Below, piece by piece: positions 8,618 through 16,007 of a DNA stretch of 16,513 bases. The translations under genes and the position numbers were made by a program. Source of the stretch: Ignavibacteria bacterium (lineage in GTDB: Bacteria; Bacteroidota; Ignavibacteria; Ignavibacteriales; Melioribacteraceae); assembly GCA_027347545.1 (NCBI GenBank), contig DAIEQT010000217.1, positions 1-16,513 of the forward strand. The letters are read 5' to 3'. The first letter of the stretch is position 1, and every line of letters begins with the position of its first letter. The notes below the pieces were generated by a model that did not search any database, was not told the DNA's origin, and saw only the letters and a program-made list of their open reading frames with translations.

Positions 8618-9076
8618 ATGATCAAACCTTATCAAAGAGTTACGCTTACATATTTGGTTTTCGGCGTAGCATGGATTTTCCTTTCTGATAATATTTTGGA
8701 GACATTTGTTACTTCCGCCGCCATGCTAACTACTCTTCAGACTTACAAGGGATCGTTTTTCGTAATTATTACTTCCATATTACTTTACTTTCTAACTCGT
8801 CGGATGTGGTTCAAAATTGAAGATCGAGAGTTGGAAAAAGAAGCAGTATTCATTTCTACGATGCGAGCAGTGCAGCACATTCTAAATAACTTTTTAAACA
8901 AAATGTTATTCTTCAAATTGGTGGCTGGTGAGAAGCAAAATCTCCCACAAGAAATAGTTGAACATTACGATAACGTTATTGACGAAACAACAAAGCAGAT
9001 AAAAAAACTAAGCGGTATAAAAGAAATATCGCCGAAAGAAATTGAACGGGTGGCTTACGATAAAGAATCTACTTAA
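8618..9076 (+). CDS. Two-helix membrane protein resembling a sensor-kinase N-terminus without a kinase domain
   Basis: The 152-residue protein has two membrane helices (about residues 9-24 and 48-65). The stretch YLVFGVAWIFLSDNILETFV followed by LQTYKGSFFVIITSILLYFLTRR is a pattern that usually forms the N-terminal membrane anchor of bacterial histidine kinases and GGDEF proteins. Behind it comes one helical region, including AVQHILNNFLNKM, which vaguely recalls the histidine-containing dimerisation helix of kinases. There is no PAS, ATPase or GGDEF domain, and the frame ends after residue 152. The ATG at 8618 has a good AGAGGG Shine-Dalgarno at 8608-8613. Its last 8 bases overlap the convergent TolC-like gene. 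It could be a natural small membrane protein or a kinase reduced to its anchor; the sequence cannot decide. Confidence 0.7.
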   Translation: MIKPYQRVTLTYLVFGVAWIFLSDNILETFVTSAAMLTTLQTYKGSFFVIITSILLYFLTRRMWFKIEDRELEKEAVFISTMRAVQHILNNFLNKMLFFKLVAGEKQNLPQEIVEHYDNVIDETTKQIKKLSGIKEISPKEIERVAYDKEST

Positions 9077-10382
9077 TTAAGCTGCCGCTTTGTTTAAGCA
9101 GATCGCGCTCGCTCATCTTGGCATTAAACTGAGCCGTTGATAACCGGCTTTGAGCTGTTATATAGTTCCTCTGCACATCTCTAAATTCTATTGGAGAAAT
9201 TGAGCCAAGCCGAATTTGTTCTATCGCCAAATCCAAATTCTCTTTTGCAACAGAAACGTTTTCCGCTTCAAGCGCGAGTATCTCGTTATTCTTCTCATAA
9301 TTCTTAAATGCAATTATCAAGTTTGATTCAACTAAAGCTTTTGTTTGCCGGAGTCTAATCTCGCTTTTATCAACCACAATTAGCGCGTTTTGATATTGCA
9401 GCGTTGAAGCAAATCCATTAAATAAATTCCATACTAAGCTAACACCATAGTTATAGCCAAACGTTTTGTTGGACTTAAAGAAGCCGGCATCCGAAAGTAA
9501 GTTTGAGTATGTATATCCGCTGCTCAAAGTTAGTCGCGGCATATATTCCGAGCGGTAAATGCCAACATCGTAAGAAGAAACATTCTTGCTCTTTTCCGAT
9601 TGAACAATATCAACATTGTTTTTGAATGCTTCTTCGCGCAAAAGATTATAGTCCAAGCCGGTTAATATTTCTACTTTGTCTTCAACATCAAACTCTTCGG
9701 AAACTGTTCTGCCAAGTAAATTGTTTAGAACAACTTTCAATCCGTTTAGCACTACTTCCTGGTTAAGCAGATTAGAGCGATCGGTATTCAAATCAACCTT
9801 AGCGCTTAAAACTTCTAACTTAGAAGCCGAACCTACAGAAAACTTTTCTTCAGTGATTTTTAAACGCTGTTCTGAAATTGCTACACTTTCCAGAGTAACA
9901 TTATAGTTGTGTTTCTGGCGGACAATGTCGTAATAATTTTTAATCACTTCTGCTACCGAGGTTTCAACTTGGGAGCGGAGTTTTACTTCACCTATGTCTT
10001 TTAACTCCTTCAGTTTGGAAAGAGATATAAACATTTTCAATCCGTCAAAGATTGTCCAGTTAAGCGTTGCCGCTGCGTTTGTATTGTTCGAGCCGGAACT
10101 GGTTTTATCCACCAAGGAGCCATTAGAGTATTCTTGCTTTGTATTGCTCACGGTTTTTGTTTGCGAAGCAGATACGTTCAGACTTGGTAAGAACCCGGCA
10201 TTGCCAACGGAATAATTATTCTCGCTTATTGCCACATCACTTTTGGCGAGTCTTATATCATAATTGTTTTCCAGTGCAATACTGATTGCTTCTTTCAACG
10301 TAAGTTTTTGCTGTGCTGAAACGCTGCCGCTTGAAAAAATAAACACCAAACAAAAGACTGCTAAAATTTTTCTATTCCACAT
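9069..10382 (-). CDS. TolC-family outer-membrane efflux channel
   Basis: The 437-residue protein is read from the ATG at 10382, which gives a clean signal peptide MWNRKILAVFCLVFIF to VSAQQ. The frame can be extended to 10436, but that would add 18 residues ahead of the signal peptide, deep inside the pump gene. LTLKEAISIALENNYDIRLAKSDVAISENN is the standard first helix of the outer-membrane efflux protein family, and the second internal repeat has the matching pattern (LRQTKALVESNLIIAFKNYEKNNEILALEAENVSVAKENLDLAIEQIRLGSISPIEFRDVQ, in part). It would trimerise into a channel from the outer membrane into the periplasm and serve the RND pump encoded just upstream. It starts 11 bp inside the pump gene, so translation is probably coupled. 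Its stop overlaps the convergent gene at 9069-9076. Confidence 0.92.
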   Translation of the reverse strand: MWNRKILAVFCLVFIFSSGSVSAQQKLTLKEAISIALENNYDIRLAKSDVAISENNYSVGNAGFLPSLNVSASQTKTVSNTKQEYSNGSLVDKTSSGSNNTNAAATLNWTIFDGLKMFISLSKLKELKDIGEVKLRSQVETSVAEVIKNYYDIVRQKHNYNVTLESVAISEQRLKITEEKFSVGSASKLEVLSAKVDLNTDRSNLLNQEVVLNGLKVVLNNLLGRTVSEEFDVEDKVEILTGLDYNLLREEAFKNNVDIVQSEKSKNVSSYDVGIYRSEYMPRLTLSSGYTYSNLLSDAGFFKSNKTFGYNYGVSLVWNLFNGFASTLQYQNALIVVDKSEIRLRQTKALVESNLIIAFKNYEKNNEILALEAENVSVAKENLDLAIEQIRLGSISPIEFRDVQRNYITAQSRLSTAQFNAKMSERDLLKQSGSLIK

Positions 10383-13300
10383 TTGAAACGCTCTTAGTTT
10401 TTTCTGAGAAGTACGTGTAAACAGCCGGAATAACAAATAATGTTAAAATAGTTGAGAACGCGAGACCGCCAATAACCGCGATTCCCATCGAGACACGGCT
10501 TTCTGCGCCGGCTCCAAGCGCCAATGCAATGGGTAATGTTCCAAGAATCGTTGCCAGACTTGTCATCAAAATTGGGCGGAAACGAAGAACCGCTGCCTCT
10601 CTAACCGCATCAACGATTGATAATCCTTGCGCTTTCTTTTGATTCGCAAATTCTACAATCAAAATTCCGTTTTTAGTAACAAGACCGATCAACATTACCA
10701 AACCAATTTCGCTAAAGATATTCATCGTCTGATCGAACAAGAAAAGGGAAATAACCGCTCCGGCGAACGCAAGAGGAACGGTGAACATGATAATGAACGG
10801 ATCGCGGAAGCTTTCGAATTGCGCCGCGAGAATTAAATACAAAAATGTTAGAGCAAGTAAAAATGTAAAGAGAAGGGAAGAAGAGCTTTCCACAAAATCT
10901 TTTGATGTTCCGGTGAGCGCGGTAGAAAATGTTTCATCCAATACTTTATCGGCAATTTTATCCATTGCTTCAATTCCATCGCCAATGGTTTTGCCAGGAG
11001 CTAAACTTGCAGAAAATGTTGCGGCAACATAACGGTTAAATCTGTAAAGCTGCGGCGGTGTGCTTTGTGTTTTTACAGAAATAAAATTATCGAGTTGAAG
11101 CAATTCACCCTTGCGTGATTTTACATAAAGTGTTTGCAGATCTATAGGTTTGCTTCTATACTCTTTGGTAAGCTGACCGATAATCTGATATTGCTTTCCA
11201 TTCATTATGAAATAACCATAACGTTGACCGCTTAATGCAAGCTGCAAAGTTTGGGCAATATCAACAACAGCTACTCCAAGCTCCCGTGCTTTCGATCTAT
11301 CTATTTCAAGAACCAATTCCGGTTTGCTGAATTTTAAGTTAACATCTACTTGCGCAAATGTTTCATCTTTGCGGGCTTCATCTAGAAATTCCGGAATTAC
11401 ATCCCGCAGCTTTTCAATTGTAGGCGCTTGTACGACATATTGAACCGGAAGTCCGCCGCCTCGTTGTGTGCCAATTGTCTGCGCTTGTACGACAAATGTT
11501 CTTCCATCGCTAAGTTTATTTACTTGCTTTGATAAATCATCATAGATTTGCTGTTGCGTACGGTTTCTGTTTTCCGGTTCAACAAGAGATAACCGAATGA
11601 ATCCGGTATTGTTAGCGCCGCCGCCCATTCCAAGAGCAACACCGGATAAAATAGACTCAATTTCCGGAGTCTTTTCTTCGAGCAAATTGTTTAAGCGCTC
11701 CATATAATTATATGTGAAGTTGTAGGTCGAACCTTCCGGAGTTGTTGTAGTGATTCTAATTTCGTTTCTATCTTCTATAGGCGCAAGCTCTGTTTGAAGC
11801 ATTGGCATTATAACAGCAATAAGAAAAACAGAGCCAAGCATTACAACAAAACCAAGCCAGCGTTTCTTTAGAAAAGTTGACAGCAGCGATTCATAACCAT
11901 TGATAAGGCTAACAAAAAATGGTTCTGTTAATTGATAAAACTTGCTGTGATGAGCGCGCCGCTTGATAATACGTGTGCTTAACATTGGTGTTAGTGTAAG
12001 AGCCACAAATGCGGAAATTAAAACCGAGCCTGCAATTACAATTCCAAACTCACGGAAAAGTCTGCCTGTTAATCCTTGTAAGAAAATGATTGGAAGAAAT
12101 ACAACAGCCAAAGAAACAGTTGTGGAAATAATAGCAAAGAAAATTTCCGAAGAACCTTTCATTCCTGCTTCAACCGGATCCATACCATCTTCAATTTTCT
12201 TGTAAATATTTTCCAGCACAACTATTGCATCATCAACAACTAATCCAATTGAGAGTACAATTCCAAGTAAGGTTAAAACGTTAATCGTAAAGTTGGAAAA
12301 ATACATTATGAAGAATGCGCCTATTAAAGAAATTGGAATAGCGAGAATTGGAATGATCGTAGTCCGCCAATCGCGTAAAAACAAAAAGATGATTAAAATA
12401 ACCAGCGCGAACGCAATCAAAATGGTTTCTTCAACTTCTTTAATTGAACTGCGGATATACTTTGTTCCATCAAGACGAATCTCGGGAACGATATCAGAAG
12501 GAATATCTTTCTTTAACAATTCTAATCTCTTATAACATTCATCTGCAATCTCAATATGATTAGAACCGGGTTGTGGCATCAACACAACGCTGATCATCGG
12601 CACGCCATCTATTTTCAAAACGGAGTATTCGTTTTCAGGACCAAGCTCAGCATAACCAATATCGGATAGGCGAATAAACTGCCCCCGGTCTTCTCTAATA
12701 ATAAGATTGTTAAACTCGTATACGCTTAACATTCTCCCTTTTGTGCGTATTGAAAGCTCTGTGTTTTCCCCTTCAATTTTTCCGGACGGGAGTTCAACGT
12801 TTTCGCTGCTGAGCGCGGATCTAATTTCTTGCGGTGAGACTTTTAACGAAGCCATCTTGTAGGGATCGAGCCAGAGGCGCATAGAAAATCTTTTCTCACC
12901 AAAAATTCTAACTTCACTTACACCGGAAATTGTTTGCAGCCTCTCCTTAAAAATGTTTGAGGCTATATCGGAAATTTCCAGCAAATTTTTGGATTCACTT
13001 TTTAAGGTGATATACATAATCGGATTTGCATCGGCATCAGTTTTTGTTACAACCGGCGGATCGGAATCGGGAGGTAAATTTGAGACAGCGCGGGAGACTC
13101 TGTCCCGAACATCATTTGCAGCATCTTCCAAGTTTACATCAACATTAAACTCTACTGTGATGGAGCTTCTTCCATCCCGGCTAACAGAGGTGATTGAGCG
13201 TATGCCGGCAATACCGTTTATGCTTTCTTCAAGCGGCTCTGTAATCTGAGATTCAATAATATCCGCGTTTGCACCAACATAAGAAACGCCTACAGTAATA

Positions 13301-13431
13301 ATTGGAGGATCAATGCTCGGGTATTCTCTAACACCTAAGAATGTAAATCCAATAACGCCCAAAAGAACTATCACCATAGACATTACAATTGATAAAACCG
13401 GACGGCGGATACTTAAGGATGATAAACTCAT
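10372..13431 (-). CDS. RND efflux pump, HAE1 (AcrB/MexB-like) family
   Basis: The 1019-residue protein has the expected length for an HAE1 pump. An N-terminal membrane helix precedes the periplasmic porter domain (VREYPSIDPPIITV, GIRSITSVSRDG). The proton-relay residues are visible as D400-D401 in GLVVDDAIVVLENI and K920 in GLVTKNGILIVEFANQKK, equivalent to D407/D408 and K940 of E. coli AcrB. A second porter domain and the C-terminal helices are complete. The pump trimer in the inner membrane exchanges protons for drugs or other amphipathic compounds; the specificity is not readable. The order adaptor, pump, channel on one strand makes a full tripartite system. The start at 13431 lies 18 bp beyond the MITE-like element, and the end overlaps the channel gene by 11 bp. 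Confidence 0.95.
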   Translation of the reverse strand: MSLSSLSIRRPVLSIVMSMVIVLLGVIGFTFLGVREYPSIDPPIITVGVSYVGANADIIESQITEPLEESINGIAGIRSITSVSRDGRSSITVEFNVDVNLEDAANDVRDRVSRAVSNLPPDSDPPVVTKTDADANPIMYITLKSESKNLLEISDIASNIFKERLQTISGVSEVRIFGEKRFSMRLWLDPYKMASLKVSPQEIRSALSSENVELPSGKIEGENTELSIRTKGRMLSVYEFNNLIIREDRGQFIRLSDIGYAELGPENEYSVLKIDGVPMISVVLMPQPGSNHIEIADECYKRLELLKKDIPSDIVPEIRLDGTKYIRSSIKEVEETILIAFALVILIIFLFLRDWRTTIIPILAIPISLIGAFFIMYFSNFTINVLTLLGIVLSIGLVVDDAIVVLENIYKKIEDGMDPVEAGMKGSSEIFFAIISTTVSLAVVFLPIIFLQGLTGRLFREFGIVIAGSVLISAFVALTLTPMLSTRIIKRRAHHSKFYQLTEPFFVSLINGYESLLSTFLKKRWLGFVVMLGSVFLIAVIMPMLQTELAPIEDRNEIRITTTTPEGSTYNFTYNYMERLNNLLEEKTPEIESILSGVALGMGGGANNTGFIRLSLVEPENRNRTQQQIYDDLSKQVNKLSDGRTFVVQAQTIGTQRGGGLPVQYVVQAPTIEKLRDVIPEFLDEARKDETFAQVDVNLKFSKPELVLEIDRSKARELGVAVVDIAQTLQLALSGQRYGYFIMNGKQYQIIGQLTKEYRSKPIDLQTLYVKSRKGELLQLDNFISVKTQSTPPQLYRFNRYVAATFSASLAPGKTIGDGIEAMDKIADKVLDETFSTALTGTSKDFVESSSSLLFTFLLALTFLYLILAAQFESFRDPFIIMFTVPLAFAGAVISLFLFDQTMNIFSEIGLVMLIGLVTKNGILIVEFANQKKAQGLSIVDAVREAAVLRFRPILMTSLATILGTLPIALALGAGAESRVSMGIAVIGGLAFSTILTLFVIPAVYTYFSEKTKSVSNVE

Positions 13432-13453
13432 TTTTTATTCTCTGTTTTCTTTC

Positions 13454-13589
13454 GAGGCTGTCTCATAAGTAATTCTTCAAATGAATAATCTGCGAAAATT
13501 CCCCGCCTCGACGACGTAGTCGGGCGGGAGTTAAATCTGTGTCATCCGCGGGCTATTCTATGATAAAACATTACTTCTGAGACAGCCTC
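13454..13589. mobile_element. MITE-like element with 20-bp terminal inverted repeats
   Basis: The termini GAGGCTGTCTCATAAGTAAT (13454-13473) and the inverted copy at 13570-13589 match at 19 of 20 positions. The 136-bp element holds no coding frame of note. It fills most of the 175-bp gap between the adaptor and pump genes on the - strand. No target-site duplication is obvious. A GC-rich hairpin (13502-13528) sits in its centre. The structure fits a non-autonomous element moved in trans by a DD(E/D) transposase whose ends share the GAGGCTGTCTCA sequence; no such transposase gene is in this window. RNA of the efflux operon would form a long stem here, which could affect adaptor-to-pump expression ratios. 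Confidence 0.7.
13502..13528. repeat. GC-rich hairpin nested in the MITE-like element
   Basis: CCCGCC (13502-13507) and CGAC (13509-13512) pair with GTCG (13519-13522) and GGCGGG (13523-13528), with a single bulged T at 13508. This 10-bp imperfect palindrome sits inside otherwise AT-rich sequence. The flanks AATCTGCGAAAATT and TTAAATCTGTGTCATCC read like one interrupted stretch. Its CCCGCC/GGCGGG ends resemble the inner hairpin at 1320-1350. Confidence 0.6.
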
Positions 13590-13606
13590 CTAAGTTGTAG
13601 TAAAAT

Positions 13607-14674
13607 TTATTTTTCGATTGATAACACTCTTACTTTTGCGCGTGGACGCATCTGCATGATTCCCGAAGTAATTATGCTGTCGCCAACATTAATTCCGTTA
13701 GTAATCTGAACTTCACTTTCAGTACGGATTCCGCTTTCAACTTTTGTTGGAACAGCAATTCCATTTTTGAAAACAAAAACACGCTCACCGGAAATATCCA
13801 AAGACAACGCTTGCGTTGGAATTGTAACTGCGTTCTTAACGCTGTTCAAACTAACTTCTACACTAACATAAGAGCCTGGAATAAGTTCGCCTCGGTCGTT
13901 ATTGCAAATTGCACGCGCCTGCAGTGCGCGTGTTGCCGGATCAACCTTTGGTTCAATGGCATAAACTTTTGCTGTAAATGTTTTGCCGGCAGCTGTTTTA
14001 AGCTGAACCAAATTTCCGGCAGAAATTTCGTTTGCGTAACGCTGAGGTATTGAGAAATCAATTTTAACCGGATTGGAATTTTGCAAAGATGCAATTTGAG
14101 TTGATGGTGTTACATAACTTCCTTCGCTAATGTAGCGTAAGCCGATTATTCCGTTAAAAGGCGCACGGACTTCTGTCTTTGCAATTTGGGCTTTAATGTT
14201 TTCAATGCCTGCAATTGAAGCATCTAGATCGTTAAGCGCTGTTTCATAAGTCTCTTTGCTAATTCCATTTTTCGAAAGCAAAATTTTTTGGCGGTACTCT
14301 TTATCGGAAGCGTTTTTCTTTTCAACCTCTGCTTTTCTTAATTGCGCTTGAAGATCGGCATCATTCACTTTAACTAAAAGATCTCCTTTATTAACACGCG
14401 CACCTTCTGCAAAACCGATTGAAATAACCTTTCCGGAAATTTCCGACCTAAGCTGTACTTCTTCGTTACCAATAACAGAGCCGGAAACTTGCAGTTTGTT
14501 TGTAAAATTTTCCGGTTTAATTACTTTGATAGTCACAGGAATAACAGCGCCTCTTACAGATGGCGCTGCTCCTTTTTCTTCGTTCCCGGATTTCAGTTTT
14601 GGTATGGTGATGATTGCAATCAACAATATTGCAAATACAGCTATCGAGAGACGCTTGACTAATGTTTTATTCAT
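13607..14674 (-). CDS. Periplasmic adaptor (membrane fusion protein) of the RND efflux system
   Basis: The 355-residue protein begins with an N-terminal membrane anchor or uncleaved signal (MNKTLVKRLSIAVFAILLIA). The biotinyl-lipoyl-like half motif EVQLRSEISGKVISIGFAEGARVNKGDLLVKVND comes next (about residues 73-107). A coiled-coil hairpin follows (about 108-165), then the second half-motif TEVRAPFNGIIGLRYISEGSYV, the beta-barrel domain and the membrane-proximal domain. This is the usual order for AcrA/MexA-type adaptors. No lipobox cysteine is seen, so the anchor is probably a transmembrane helix. It bridges the pump and the TolC-like channel and is the first gene of the three-gene operon. 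It is separated from the pump gene by the MITE-like element. The 131-bp region shared with the divergent transporter gene must hold its promoter, but I cannot pick a convincing one. Confidence 0.93.
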   Translation of the reverse strand: MNKTLVKRLSIAVFAILLIAIITIPKLKSGNEEKGAAPSVRGAVIPVTIKVIKPENFTNKLQVSGSVIGNEEVQLRSEISGKVISIGFAEGARVNKGDLLVKVNDADLQAQLRKAEVEKKNASDKEYRQKILLSKNGISKETYETALNDLDASIAGIENIKAQIAKTEVRAPFNGIIGLRYISEGSYVTPSTQIASLQNSNPVKIDFSIPQRYANEISAGNLVQLKTAAGKTFTAKVYAIEPKVDPATRALQARAICNNDRGELIPGSYVSVEVSLNSVKNAVTIPTQALSLDISGERVFVFKNGIAVPTKVESGIRTESEVQITNGINVGDSIITSGIMQMRPRAKVRVLSIEK

Positions 14675-14805
14675 GTTTGAAGAACCTAAGAATTATTATC
14701 TATTATTGACATTAAAAATATGAATATGGTTTACTTTAGGCTAATTTTTGTTTGTTGAATTGCGTTTTTAACATTTTTATGTTAGAGCCATAATTAAAGT
14801 CGTAA

Positions 14806-15678
14806 ATGAAAAACTTTCTTCTTCTAATAGCTATTGCGCTTGGTGTTCTGCTTCCTTACGGGCACGAGTATGTTTTCCTCATCCGCTATTTCTTAATGGT
14901 TCTCCTTTTCTTTTCCTTCCTTGATGTAAGGACCAACAAAGAGGTGATTAAGCAAAGTCATTTTGTAATTCTGGGAACAATCATTTTTACACCGCTTTTG
15001 CTTTTCTATCTCATCAACATTTTCAATCATACGCTTGCTCAGACAGTATTTGTAACAGCAATTGCGCCCACAGCAATAGCGGCGCCGGTAATAATCAGTT
15101 TAAAGAAGGGAAAAGTTGAGTATGTAATGTTTTCGCTGTTGTTAAATAATATTGTTGTCGCGCTGTTAATTCCATTTATTCTTCCGCTCATTGCAAGCGG
15201 TTCTAATCCGGTTTACGTGAGCGATATCCTCTTTCCGGTTCTGGTAACCATTACGGTTCCGTTTGTGTTAGCGCAGCTAACAAGATTCACTCTTCCACAT
15301 ATTTGGAAAAAGTTAGTTGAGTGGAAAGATTCTTCATTCTACATTTTGGTAGCCAACATTTACATAGCAACTTCTGATGCATCTACTTACATCCGCGAGG
15401 AACTAACTTCTAACCTAACAATTGTATTTTTGATTGCCGCTGTTTCCGGTTTGCTTTGCTTATTCTACTTTGGACTTGGCTGGCTAATCGGCGGGAAAAA
15501 TTATCGCACGGAAGCGAGTCAATCTCTCGGTCAGAAAAACAACGCATTCACAATATGGATTGCACTTACATTCATGTCTCCGCTTGCCGCACTCGGTCCG
15601 GTTTTCTACGTTCTCTTTCAAAACACCTACATTTCTTATACGCTCTGCCAGTTCAACAAAAAACTTAATAATGAGTAA
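14806..15678 (+). CDS. BASS-type (bile acid:sodium symporter-like) membrane transporter
   Basis: The 290-residue protein consists of about nine to ten hydrophobic helices from residue 3 onward, with FLDVRTNKEV after the first pair. ASQSLGQKNNAFTIWIALTF near the C-terminus is similar to the conserved cross-over segment of the BASS fold, in which sodium-coupled organic anion carriers and Acr3-like proteins are found. The substrate is unknown. No strong Shine-Dalgarno precedes the ATG; a TTGACA at 14706-14711 in the divergent gap could be part of a promoter. The last residues, CQFNKKLNNE, are unusual for the family. The stop codon TAA (15676-15678) lies inside the first codons of the following transposase gene, whose ATG is at 15671. 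The natural C-terminus may therefore have been trimmed by insertion of the transposase module. Confidence 0.75.
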   Translation: MKNFLLLIAIALGVLLPYGHEYVFLIRYFLMVLLFFSFLDVRTNKEVIKQSHFVILGTIIFTPLLLFYLINIFNHTLAQTVFVTAIAPTAIAAPVIISLKKGKVEYVMFSLLLNNIVVALLIPFILPLIASGSNPVYVSDILFPVLVTITVPFVLAQLTRFTLPHIWKKLVEWKDSSFYILVANIYIATSDASTYIREELTSNLTIVFLIAAVSGLLCLFYFGLGWLIGGKNYRTEASQSLGQKNNAFTIWIALTFMSPLAALGPVFYVLFQNTYISYTLCQFNKKLNNE

Positions 15679-15730
15679 GTATCAAAACAACTATAGAATA
15701 GACTCTACAAGATTTAAAGATTGGGATTAT
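15671..15730 (+). pseudogene. 5' fragment of the RAYT-like Y1 transposase gene
   Basis: Twenty codons from the ATG at 15671 give MSKYQNNYRIDSTRFKDWDY. This is the usual opening of RAYT-like (REP-associated tyrosine) transposases in the Bacteroidota group, which normally continue after WDY within a few residues to a strand of the type YYFVTICTK. Here that continuation is found only about 280 bp further on (WYYVTINTK, from 16016), in the same reading frame. In between lies the GIY-YIG cassette. The frame reads on through the left cassette end to a TGA at 15785. I infer that this is the severed N-terminus of the gene whose main part is at 16004-16492. Confidence 0.75.
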
Positions 15731-15732
15731 TT

Positions 15733-16005
15733 ACCCCGTGAGATAGATTATGAAGTATTACACTTATGTTTTGCAATCAAAGTCTGACAGTAACTTTTAT
15801 GTTGGATATACTAACAACTTAAATAGACGGCTTGAAGAGCATAAAAATGAGAAAGTGCGATCAACAAGGAACAGGCTGCCATTAGAATTGGTTTATTGGG
15901 AAGGATGCTTGAACCAAAGGGATGCAATAAAACGAGAAAAATATTTAAAGAGTTCTTGGGGAAAAAGATATATCAAGAACAGATTAAGTAATTATCTCAC
16001 GGGGT
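15733..16005. mobile_element. GIY-YIG cassette bounded by a perfect 13-bp inverted repeat
   Basis: ACCCCGTGAGATA (15733-15745) and TATCTCACGGGGT (15993-16005) are exact reverse complements; with one mismatch the match extends to 15 bp. They enclose almost exactly one gene, the GIY-YIG frame. The left copy ends 4 bases before its ATG, and the right copy encodes its last residues (YLTG) and the first base of its stop. The cassette sits between the two in-frame parts of a Y1 transposase gene. A small mobile cassette, or a palindromic repeat interrupted by the nuclease gene, would both give this structure. No empty site is in the window. Confidence 0.7.
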
Positions 16006-16007
16006 GA
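15750..16007 (+). CDS. Small GIY-YIG nuclease-superfamily protein
   Basis: The 85-residue protein is a single GIY-YIG domain of the short UPF0213/YhbQ-like kind. The first motif is YTYVLQS (residues 4-10), the second FYVGYTNNLNRRLEEH (16-31) with R27 as the expected catalytic arginine. The conserved glutamate is probably E63 in AIKREKYLK. All core residues appear present, so the fold should be intact. Members are abundant in multiple copies in Bacteroidota and relatives; cellular function is unclear. The gene is framed by the 13-bp inverted repeat and interrupts a RAYT-like transposase gene. Its stop TGA overlaps a GTG that opens the remainder of that transposase (GTGA, 16004-16007), so translation could be coupled. 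A GTGAG in the left repeat is the only ribosome-binding-like sequence upstream. Confidence 0.88.
   Translation: MKYYTYVLQSKSDSNFYVGYTNNLNRRLEEHKNEKVRSTRNRLPLELVYWEGCLNQRDAIKREKYLKSSWGKRYIKNRLSNYLTG

Noticed and set aside
10383..10436. Upstream extension of the TolC-like frame
   Set aside because: It would put 18 charged residues before a perfect signal peptide; the ATG at 10382 with an 11-bp overlap of the pump gene is far more natural.
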